DNA of 64,000 nucleotides, taken from assembly GCA_027924585.1 (NCBI GenBank), contig BSBM01000361.1, positions 65,873,501 to 65,937,500 of the forward strand, written 5' to 3'. Positions 55,461 through 64,000 of this stretch are shown piece after piece. Each line of letters begins with the position of its first letter. Within the stretch, counting starts at the first letter, position 1. The notes beneath the pieces are model-generated. The model saw only the letters and a list, made by a program, of their open reading frames with translations. It did no database searches and had not been told where the DNA came from. Source of the stretch: Larix kaempferi (Eukaryota; Streptophyta; Pinopsida; Pinales; Pinaceae). Made by a program: the position numbers and the translations under genes.

Positions 55461-56292
55461 TGTTGACCGATGCGACCTCAGTCGACAGGGGTTCGCCTCA
55501 CTGTCGACACATACCACAGTCTCCCTTGGCACCGGCCCAGGAAGGTTTGAGCCCACCGAACAACACCCATAGAGCAGATGAGGTCTCACCCGAGGCGTCT
55601 AGGAAGAGCAGACAGAACCATGTTTCTGCCGAGGGAGGAGGAGAGTTGTGGTTGCACGGGCTATCACTATTGTGGTACTTAAACAAAAACTTTAAACATT
55701 CGGCAAAGAGTTATACCATATTACTTCATCGCAGCATTTATCATCACATTCTACATAGAACATATTACTTAATCACAACATTTATCATTATAACAATAGT
55801 AAACAGACATTGCATCAAACAACATTCATTCATCACAACATTGCGCAAAGTTTGTACCAAAACATCATCATCATATTACCATCGCGATCATATACCAGAA
55901 GCAAAACACAAATCTCGTACAATTGGTCTTCTTCACTCCTATATTCCTCTCTCTATCCTTATCTATTCTTCTTTTTCTAATACCTACGACTCTCATGTAT
56001 TTATAGGCTTCTGCCATTACAATATTTGTCCACTTACAAACGACTTCCTAACCGACACTATAGACAATTGACCCAATATCTAATTGACTCGGTCCAATTG
56101 ACCCCCAAAACCCGCATACCACGGTACAAATGACTCACTATTACATATTATGTGGTCCAAGTGACCCAAAACCCGCCAACTGCAGTATTCTTTAGCACAA
56201 AATACTCCTTTCGTGCCCTCATTCGATGTGTCACATCGTCGGCGGTACCATGACCTTTCCCCATCAAACCGCCTTCCAACAGGCCCCCAACA
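55461..56292 (-). repeat. LTR copy 1 (about 832 bp) of the right-hand gypsy element
   Basis: Bounded on the plus strand by TGTTGACCGATG and GGCCCCCAACA, i.e. inverted ends TGTTG/CAACA. A TATA box (minus CTATAAATAC) is near 55999-56008. The part 55633-56292, plus about 40 bp of adjacent interior (to 56333), matches 56986-57683. The segment 55461-55632 (U5 end) has no counterpart beside LTR copy 2. Confidence 0.7.
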
Positions 56293-56320
56293 CAATCTTT
56301 TGGCTCGTCCTCGAGCCACG

Positions 56321-56985
56321 TCAACTGCTGGGAAGAGTGCACATCGCGGTCCTTGCCTTGAAGTCTGCATACGAATGTTCGACACTCCGCACCAGTTCCT
56401 GAGCATCCTTGGATGCTGCCTGACTGTTGATCACATTGTCGGCAGATGGGTGATCGACAAGCTTGTCCATGACCTGCTATCAATACTTTTGTACTACTGG
56501 TAGTGCTTCACTTGCCTGTAGCATCAGTTTCTTGCCAATGTCCTAGAATTATTCCAAGTGGGCCGCATGTATCTTCTGGCGTTCATATGCCTTGGAAACC
56601 CATTGTTGCAAGTCCTTCAGCTCGCGCAACTTAGCAACTTGCTCCATTGGTTGCAAGATTCTCATCGCAGCCTTTAATGTGGCCACCTGACCCTCTGCTT
56701 CCTGCCAGATTTTAGTGAGTTGTTCAACTTGCTCATCGTGAACGATGCAACCCAAAAATTGTACCGTTTCGGCGGTAAGTCTGGTTGCCTGTGTTTCTAG
56801 CTCCTCCATCTAGGTGGAAACTTCCTCAAGTGCCCTTCTTCGTTCATCCACCTTGGCCTGAGGCGTACCTGGTTTCAACTGAGCCTTCAACAGGTAATTC
56901 TCCTGTCGCAAGTGAACAATGGCAGCCCCCAGCCGCTGCACTTGGTGAAGCACATCTACCTCTTCAGTGGGCTCCAAGACATGTG
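56321..56985 (-). pseudogene. coiled-coil ORF between two LTR copies
   Basis: Minus-strand reading of about 220 codons with a few stops. VLHQVQRLGAAIVHLRQENY and TKIWQEAEGQVATLKAAMR (56549-56985) form heptad-rich helices, followed by VMDKLVDHPSADNVINS and YADFKARTAMC before a TGA at 56321-56323. The main copy of this element also has a frame ending in SS-stop just before its LTR (57671-57673). It is probably the 3' ORF of a related element or a non-autonomous derivative. Family not recognised. Confidence 0.55.
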
Positions 56986-57642
56986 GAGGAGGAGAGTTGT
57001 GGCTACACAGGCTAACTCTATTGCGGTACTTAAACATAAACTTAAACATTCGGCAAGGATTTATACCAGATTACTTCATCGCAGCATTTATCATCACATT
57101 TTACATAGAACATATTACTTAATCGCAACATTTATCATTGTAGCAACAATAAATAGACATTGCATCAAACAAAATTCATTCATCACAACATTGCGCAAAG
57201 TTCGTACCAAAACATCATCATCATATTACCATCGCGATCATATACCAAAAGCAAAACACAGATTTCGTACAATTGGTCTTCTTCACTCCTATCTTCCTCT
57301 CTCTATCCTTGTCTATTCTTCTTTTTTTAACACCTACAACTCTCATGTATTTATAGGCTTTTTCCATTACAATATTTGTCCACTTACAAACTACTTCCTA
57401 ATTGACACTATAGACAATTGACCCAATATCTAACTTACTCGGTCCAATTGACCCCCAAAACCCACATACCGCGGTACAACTGATTCACTATTACATATTA
57501 TGTGGTCCAAGTGACCCAAAACACGCCAACTGCGGTATTCTTTAGGAAAAAATACTCCTTTCGTGCCCTCATCCGATGTGTCGCAGCATCGGCGGTACTG
57601 CGACCTTTCCCCATCAAACTGCCTGCCAATAGGCCCCCAACA
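56986..57642 (-). repeat. LTR copy 2 (about 657 bp) of the right-hand gypsy element
   Basis: Starts on the minus strand with TGTTGGGGGCCTATTGG at 57642. TATA box near 57349-57358. It matches copy 1 until the phrase ACAACTCTCCTCCTCC, then passes straight into the coiled-coil ORF instead of the U5 end seen in copy 1. Confidence 0.72.
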
Positions 57643-58772
57643 CAATCTTGTGGCTCGCCCTCGAGCCATGTCAACTGCTGGACATATTGTCTTCAAACTG
57701 AACTATGTTTCGGTAACTGTTCTTGCTGTCTGCATCACGCGGTGTTGGCCCACTCCTTCTACACTGATCGTCGACTCATTGTGCTGTATGTGTAACCCAA
57801 AATCGTCATCGCCCGACTTGCTGTCATGTACTTCTCAAACTCATCATCGAGTCTCCTGGAAAGGTACTAATGAGAAGAAAAAGAGGATGAACAATACCAA
57901 GGTGCAAATTTAGCGGATGACTCTGGCACATCTGTTTCGCACTGGCAACTGGTTCTTACTGTGGGTGGGGAGCTACCGCCCCAACCCGCTCAGGGGTTGA
58001 GAGGAGAAAAATCCTTCAAACAACTACTGCGTACTTAACCATGCCGAACTGGCCCTTGGCTCGGGCATTCCACAGTGTAAGTGCACCCGCCATATCAAGG
58101 CGCTCAGGGACACTCGTCGTTCGGGATCGCAGGGCCCCTAAGGTGCTGCCACGGGAAATGAAGTGAAGCATTTCCACAGCCTCCTTGGAATTCCTCACAA
58201 CTCAACGTGCAAACTGATCAACCGGCATAACCTCCCTATTTCAGAACAACTTCGTTGTAGTGAACAATCAGTTTCCTCGGTTACTTATAGCCGGATCATT
58301 CCTGGGTAATGACAGGGGGAATGATGCCCCACTACCTCTCATTTGCGTGTGTAACCCCATCGACTAATGCAACAGGGGTGGGGGGGGTGACCATACTGTC
58401 ACCGAAGATCCCACGTGCCAACGTGTGAGCAATATCCTTAGATCATGCTGATCGTATCGGCCCAGCGTGCCATGTGAAAAACATGCTGCCATCGTGTGGG
58501 AATCCAGCCGAACTTGTCTTGTGCAATCATGGATAAGGATGATAGGAGTGGACCAGTAGTCACAGCGCTACCCCGTACCTCCCAAATCCCCCGTAATCAT
58601 CACAAAAATCCTTCAACAAAAGCTGCCATCGGTCTTGGTTGTCATACCGCCACGAGTCTCCAATTGTTCCAATTTGCGCACAAGCCTCCCTACTTTCGCA
58701 TACCTACTTCTGTTGGTGCGCCATCTGCCACCAAGCAACTTGCAACACACTTTTTTTTTTCGTCGATGCGAC
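57643..58772 (-). pseudogene. 3' region of the right-hand gypsy element with a decayed ORF
   Basis: Sparse coding signal. A piece at 58016-58198 reads EAVEMLHFISRGSTLGALRS and VPERLDMAGALTLWNARAKG, a pattern I do not recognise. Later pieces run to FEDNMSSS and a TGA at 57671-57673. A T-run at 58751-58760 and a GGGGTGGGGGGGGT tract near 58376-58388 interrupt it. It may be a post-integrase ORF. Confidence 0.4.
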
Positions 58773-59640
58773 TCAGACATCGCACTGCTCCAAGCTCGAG
58801 TGATAGGGCTTCAACCTGTGACCATTTACCAGCTTGAAAGGTGTCTGACCAGTCAACCTTTTACATGTGGTGCGATAGGCCCACAACACTGCTGGGACTT
58901 TCAAATCCCAGTCGTCGCAGTTCGCATTGCACACCTTTGTCAATGCATGCTCCAACACCTTGTTAAACTCCTCCACCATTCCATTCGCCTGGGGGTGATA
59001 GGGTGTACTCTTCTTATGCTGTATCTGCAAATCTTCCGTTAATGTGCTGATAGTGCGATTAAGAAAGTGGCTGCCTTGATCACTCAGCAATATATTGGGG
59101 CAGCCAAAACGAGTGATAATGTGATCAATCAAAAATCGAGTAGTCGTTGCGGCGGAGCAATCAACTACAGGTGTTGCCTCGACCCATCGGGTCAAGTACT
59201 CTGTCGTCGTGACAATATACCGCGCACCTGTGCATTTTCCTAGTGTATGAATCGGTCCGACAAAATCCATAGCCCATTTCTCGAACGGTTGCATTGTTAC
59301 TTGAGGTAGCAGCGGCATCTCGTCTCGTGTGGACGGCTTGCCAATTCGCTGACAAACATCGCAAGACCGTGCACAGTCTGTCGCATCATTATGTAATGTG
59401 GGCCACCAAAGCCTTGCATGCAATACCTTTCGGGAAGTCGTCCGACCGCCATAATGTCCTCCTTCTACTCCACCATGTGCCTTAGCCAATATCTGCGCTT
59501 GCTCATGCGGCAAGACACATCTACGCAATATCTCATTAGCACCTAATTTATACAATTCTCCCGCGATTAGCTGAAAGTCAGCGGCCTTGACAACCAACTG
59601 CTTCTTCTGAGTAGTGGTAAAGTTAGCGGGTGCGGTGCCA
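58773..59640 (-). pseudogene. integrase of the right-hand gypsy element, C-terminally deleted
   Basis: Zinc-binding part AHGGVEGGHYGGRTT and CARSCDVCQRIGKPS, then the core: IVTTTEYLTRWVEA (first catalytic D replaced by E), ILLSDQGSHF (second D present), NGMVEEFNKVLE (E present). After LTGQTPFKLV the reading jumps to NGHRLKPYHSS, which normally lies far downstream at the very end of the polyprotein. The C-terminal DNA-binding part is therefore missing by internal deletion. Confidence 0.88.
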
Positions 59641-60180
59641 GTTACCAGAAACTGAAGGATTTCATCAAAATATTGATCAGCGGTGGCAACTTGGAATAGT
59701 TGGGCATCTGGAAACCCGTCTTCGATATTAGTCGGTTCCTCCCCTGTGTCAATCCATGACAAATGATCTGGTCCAGCATTCAATCCCCCTGGTTTCATGA
59801 TGACTTCGAAATCAAATTCCTGAAACAAATGTAGCCAACGGCAGATCTTACCCCCCAACACAGGCTTATTGACCAAGTATTTTAATCCAGAATGGTCAGT
59901 GAACATTTTAAAGTGTGCACCCAACAAGTAATGCCTAAATTTCTACAGCGCGTAAACCATGGCCAGACCTTCTCGTTTTGTGGTAGTGTAATTTCGTTCT
60001 ACAGAGGATAAATTCCGATTGGCAAAAGCAATGGGATGATCAAGGTCGCCTTCTCCAGGTTGAGCCAACACAACACCTAATGCAATCAATGAAGCATCCA
60101 CATGGACATGAAATTCCTTACTCCAGTCCGGAAATACCAAAATTAGGGCCGATGCCATTTTTTCTTTGAGCGTTTTGAAA
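59641..60180 (-). pseudogene. RNase H of the right-hand gypsy element
   Basis: FHVHVDASLIALGVVLAQPG, then NLSSVERNYTTTKREGLAMV, a stop at about 59943, FKMFTDHSGLKYLVNKPVL and NAGPDHLSWI. All three acidic residues (D, E, D) are visible. Confidence 0.88.
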
Positions 60181-61484
60181 CTCTCTTGACATTCCGGGCT
60201 CCACTGGAATGCTGCGTCCTTCTTCAACAATTTTTCCATAGGGGCAGTAATCACAACATACCCCCTAATGAACTTGCGATAATATCCCGTATGACCCAAG
60301 GTCGCGCACAAATGCTTAACGGTGGTTAGCTGTTGCAACCCTAAAATGATTGCAATTTTTGCTGCATCAACCAGCAATCCCTGCTTACACACGATATGAC
60401 CCAGCAATATCCCGAAAGGTGCACAGAAAATACATTTCTTCAAGTTTAGCGATATCTGGTGCTGTCGGCATCGCTCAAGCATTAATCGAAGATTGGCCAG
60501 ATGGTCACGAATTAATCCATAAACATTCCAATCATCCATATATACCTACAGAAACTTCTGAATAAAATCTTTAAATGCTGCAACAACGACCCAGGAGAAT
60601 ATCCCAGGTGCATTCTTCAAACCAAACGGCATTACTGTGTACTGAAAGCAACCCCATTCAATAACAAAAGTTGTCTTATGGCGATCTTCCTTGGCAATGT
60701 GAATCTGATGGTAGCCAGAGGATCCATCAGTGAAGGACTACATCTCTTGGCCACCCACTCCTTCAAGTACTTCATCAGTAAACGGGGTCAGGAAAGGGTC
60801 ATGCAAGCAGGCATCGTTCAACTTCCGTAAGTCGATGCAAATGCGCACTTCACCGGTTTTCTTGTCCTGCACCACCATAGGACTGATCCATTCAGACTCT
60901 TCCACAGGTTCAATCATACCAGCCTCCCACATGCGATCAAGTTCTACCTTGACCTTTTCTTTATGTCGTGGATTCAGCCGATAAGGTCATTGTCGGACTG
61001 GCTTAGCATCAGGTTTTAATGGAATCTTCATCTCTCCTAAATCACCTAGGATTCCCTTCATTTCAGAAAACTTTGTGGGAAACACATCTTGAAACTCATG
61101 AAGTAACTCAGTAACCTTACTCATCATCTCATTGTCCCAATAATCCCCAATATTAGCAAACTTGGGAGTAGCCTCGGTGCCGATATTCATCTTGCGAAGC
61201 TGCAATAGTTGACTGAATGGATTACTTGGCGCAATAGGTGGGACCACATCACAACTTCCTTCAGATTTGGGAATGTTAATATTTAGGGGATCATCATCGT
61301 CCTCTGGGCCACCACTAATGTTGAAGCATTCCATGAAAGACTGCATCTGGAAATGTGTGTGCAGGTTGACAGGGTAGGCCGCCGGAACAACCTGAAATAC
61401 CATGTCTTGTTTGAGCTGCAGGGCATTATGGACATCAGGGTTGGCATCCGCAAAAGTGAATGTATGAGTGAAACAGATCGTCAA
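60181..61484 (-). pseudogene. reverse transcriptase of the right-hand gypsy element
   Basis: The leader at 60987-61484 ends FPTKFSEMKGILGDLG and MKIPLKPDAKPVRQ. RT follows with EESEWISPMVVQDKKTGEVR and ICIDLRKLNDACLHDPF (60738-60932), a GYHQIHIAKEDRHKTTF and MPFGLKNAP block (about 60600-60737), the catalytic YMDDWNVYG near 60530, and LLGHIVCKQGLLVDAAKI. Three isolated stops break a nearly complete frame. The YMDDW spelling with this leader belongs to a widespread plant Ty3/gypsy lineage without a chromodomain. Confidence 0.88.
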
Positions 61485-61505
61485 ATCCCCCCATGTTGTA
61501 ATCTC

Positions 61506-61946
61506 TCAGCGCAACTCGGCTGCAGTGTACCACGAGCACGGTATCTCATCCAAAGTATGGACAAAAGCATGGACCCACTCATCTCTGGGTCGCGCTACCC
61601 ATAAGCGTTGGCACTCCATCACATGATCGCTGGGATCAGTACCGCCATCATACTTGCCAGTGTGATAAACTTTAGTATCGCCGAACCGAACCATCATCAG
61701 CCTTTGACACTGTGACCAACCTTTAATGAATTTCTTATGTTTCGCCAACCATCGTGCTGGAGCAGCCTTCATGGCTTCGTCCAAAGCCAACAATCGTTGT
61801 CGTTTTGGGACGCGGTCTTCAAATTCTGCTAAAGAGGTGGTTAGGACAGGAAACCCCTCATAGACAGGCAATGTGATCGTTTCTGTCGCAATATGACATA
61901 AGGATTGTGTAACTAAACCACATTTCCGAAACGGTACTTCATGCAT
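61506..61946 (-). pseudogene. gag-like (capsid-type) domain between protease and RT
   Basis: 147 codons open. ALDEAMKAAPARWLAKHKKF and QRLMMVRFGDTKVYHTGKYD, then DHVMECQRLWVARPRDEWVH and FVHTLDEIPCSWYTAAELR. The Trp/Tyr spacing resembles a retrotransposon gag domain, yet it lies 3' of protease. It ends a few bases before the RT leader. This order appears to be characteristic of this lineage and not a rearrangement, but I cannot verify that here. Confidence 0.6.
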
Positions 61947-61955
61947 TCGATTCTG

Positions 61956-62500
61956 TCAATGTTCCAAGGCATCATCAGAGTCGGAAGATGCAGAGCTTGC
62001 GCTGCACCACTCAAACTCACCGTGGATAGTAGGATGAATATAATCTTCAGAAATATTGAATGCATGGTCCCATCTAGCGGGGTTAATGTCTCTTATGGGT
62101 TCAACGTATTGGTGTCCTTTAGTCGGATCCAACGGGGCTATGACCCAGAAATCATGATTCTCAATGGCCATCATGCGCTTCTTGAAGTTGATTACAGCTC
62201 CACTATAGTTAGCCCATCCGATCCCCAAGAGCACTGGATAAGAGCTTCCTCCCTCACCTACTTCGATAACATCAAAGTCAGCATAAGTCTTCATGCCCTC
62301 AATATCAATCATGAGTCACGGAACATGCCGAATGGGTGTTACCTTCGCATGGTTAGCCAACTGGAGCTGCACATGAGACCAACTCAATGGGGGACTCCCC
62401 ATCTTCTGCCATTACTGCTTGGTTAAGATGTTAACATCCAAACCAAGGTCAAGAATCACAGAGTCAACATCATAGTCACCAATCTGAATATTCATTCACA
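61956..62500 (-). pseudogene. protease of the right-hand gypsy element
   Basis: Active-site block near 62440-62470 reads VILDLGLDVNIL (DLG kept). Then LQLANHAKVTPIRHVP-LMIDIEGMKT, YPVLLGIGWANYSGAVINFK (61956-62312) and a spacer that ends in an acidic serine tract SSASSDSDDALEH. A stop near 62313 splits it. Confidence 0.82.
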
Positions 62501-62798
62501 TCTCCTTTTCAGTCTTCCGTCGCTGTAGGGAGTTTACTGCCGACTCCTGCCTTCCTTTCGAAAATCGCTGCAACCATCCCTTAATATCAACCAGGGAAGC
62601 TGGGTCTCGGGCCAATGACAGATAGCTTTCAAGGAACTTTTGTAATGTCCCCGTTGATGGTAGCCGATCAACGTCTGATGTAGTATAAAAAATAGGCGGC
62701 ATATCGCAAACAACAGCCTTACCGCGGTCTTTCTCCAAGGTGCGACGTGCTTCCAGGAATGTTTCCTGCTCCATATCAATTTTGAAAGGTACCATCTT
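62496..62798 (-). pseudogene. gag-protease linker
   Basis: MVPFKIDMEQETFLEARRTL and LPSTGTLQKFLESYLSLARD read as the region between the zinc knuckles and protease. Frame open for 99 codons. Confidence 0.6.
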
Positions 62799-63880
62799 CT
62801 AATCGGCCAACCGAATCAGTGGTTGTGAACCATCCTCCCAAGTCGTCTTGCCTCCACGAGTGACAACAGCCACCGAAGCGTCTTGTGGTCGCAGTTCTGC
62901 AAAAATGGTCGCAATATTTGCACCCTGCGTCTGGTTCTGCTGTAGATTCCCCGGTTGATTGACATTTTGGTTGGCATTCAGCGGTGGTTGTGGGGGATGG
63001 TTCTGTACTCGTTGCTGTACCGGTTTCTGTGCTGGTTGCTGTGGCTGGGCCTGATTTTGTAGCTGCGGAGTGTTCCCAGCCTGCCATCGTGCAATCAACT
63101 GTGGACAATTCTCAACTGTATGATCATTACCAAAACAAAACGTGCACTGATTCTGTAGCAATGAGAATTTGCGCTGATAATGCCCCCATACCGCACAGTG
63201 GTAACATTGAACAGGTCCACGACCACCTCGACCTCCTCCTCCACGACCAAATCTGCCACTACGTCTGCCCCTGTATCCTCCACGGGAGCCACCCTGCTGT
63301 TTGTACTGAGGTTGGTTAAACTATTGCTGCATTGGTGTTGGTGGAATCCCTTGCCCTTGTGGTGCATACAGTAGTTGTTGGACATACTGTGGCTATGGGG
63401 AATTCATTTGCATCAGAGTGTATTGTGGCATGAACTACTGCGGTTGCGGTAGCGGTTGTGCTACCTGCGGTTGCAGTTGTGGTTGTTGCACCATGCGCTG
63501 ATCGTCCTTGATGTAGAATGCATCACACACCCTTTCTTGTAGCAACCCATATGCACGAAAATCTTTGTCATCGTGACCCACCGACTCGCAGAATGTGCAG
63601 TAAAGATTTCGCGGGGTTGTGACCATTTTCTGCATATATCGGCAATTATCGTGACTGTGCCCAAACACGTGACAAACGCGACACCACCGCATACCACCAC
63701 CATTCAATGGGTTTGGCGCACTTGACACCAAATAATTACAGAAATTTGGGAAATTATCCTTTATATGCCCTTCTCATCAGCATCGCGTACACCATACTTA
63801 TCGCACTGTTCCTTGTTCTTCTTCAAATCTTGCAACTGTATAGTCAAGTTAGCGAGCTGTGTCTATATCTGCGACATCCC
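62799..63880 (-). pseudogene. gag nucleocapsid region with five zinc knuckles
   Basis: Five CCHC-type units can be read, in order: CTRC-EGHIKDNF (about 63740-63790, broken by stops), CRVCHVFGHSHDNC (about 63660-63700), CTFCESVGHDDKDF (about 63560-63605), CYHCAVWGHYQRKF (about 63165-63210) and CTFCFGNDHTVENC (about 63100-63145). In units 1, 3 and 4 the last cysteine is Phe. Between units 3 and 4 is a Gln/Pro-rich, then Gly/Arg-rich linker. A Gln/Pro/Asn-rich tail leads on to 62799. Nucleocapsid knuckles bind the packaged RNA. Confidence 0.82.
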
Positions 63881-64000
63881 GACCGCATTATCTCCATCAG
63901 CGGTAGCCGATATGTGGGGTAACAGTGCGACAATGAACCATTCTTTATATTGGAAAATGCTCATAACGAAACTAACCTTTTCCATCAACATCTTGAATTG
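63881..64000 (-). pseudogene. gag upstream part, cut by the window edge
   Basis: Weak continuation of the right-hand element's gag; the start and 5' LTR are outside the window. Confidence 0.45.

Noticed and set aside
55498-55686. Minus-strand 62-codon frame as a gag start
   Set aside because: It lies entirely within the U5 end of LTR copy 1 and is absent beside copy 2.
1-64000. Host protein-coding gene, rRNA or tRNA
   Set aside because: Scanned by eye on both strands. Every longer frame is a transposon domain, an LTR-borne ORF or a shadow. The tRNA-like matches are primer-binding sites only.

Overview
The window holds no recognisable host gene and no rRNA, tRNA or CRISPR. It is plant nuclear DNA made almost entirely of degenerate transposable elements, mainly Ty3/gypsy-type LTR retrotransposons with plant-type primer sites, plus a gag-only LTR element, a hAT-like MITE family and a pogo-like DDE transposase fragment. 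The number, size and nesting of the elements suggest a vascular plant with a very large, repeat-rich genome. A gymnosperm is plausible, but the sequence does not prove it. Family names (Athila-like, Tat-like, chromovirus) come from motif recognition, not from a search.

Left flank (1-13.8 kb): a hAT-like MITE (191-475); a minus-strand gypsy remnant with a 303-bp LTR at 5768-6070 and decayed gag-PR-RT-RNase H; a plus-strand chromovirus remnant (about 6075-9735) split by a second copy of the same MITE; AT-rich DNA with weak repeats and a (TG)n tract; and a pogo-like transposase pseudogene (13014-13812) that stops abruptly at the first base of an LTR.

Central and right part (13.8-64 kb): a stack of insertions, all in minus orientation. 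The pogo-like gene appears to be cut by an Athila-like element: 3' LTR 13813-15302, polypurine tract beside it, env-position ORF in two halves at 15406-16477 and 46723-49059, and pol-gag at 50344-55460. That ORF is split by a solo LTR of a giant-LTR family (16478-18352 + 42047-46717, target duplication AGTCT). The solo LTR is itself split by a complete element of the same family (18353-42041, target duplication CATTT) with 6.6-kb LTRs and a Tat-like gag-PR-RNase H-RT-RNase H-INT interior. The RT of that element is split by a 3.0-kb gag-only LTR element (28360-31361, target duplication TCTTT), and its gag-PR spacer carries the third MITE (33539-33831). The gag of the Athila-like element is interrupted from 55461 to beyond the window by another gypsy lineage with a duplicated LTR arrangement.

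The most notable feature is the giant LTR itself. Each copy carries a sense-strand ORF of about 1,100 codons (globular N-terminus, acidic linker, coiled coil, C-terminal domain) that lies upstream of the LTR's own TATA box, so it sits inside U3. At the 3' end of the element this places the ORF downstream of pol, the position an env-like ORF occupies in the Athila-like element next to it. Three copies (two paired LTRs and the older solo LTR) allow comparison. I do not recognise the protein.
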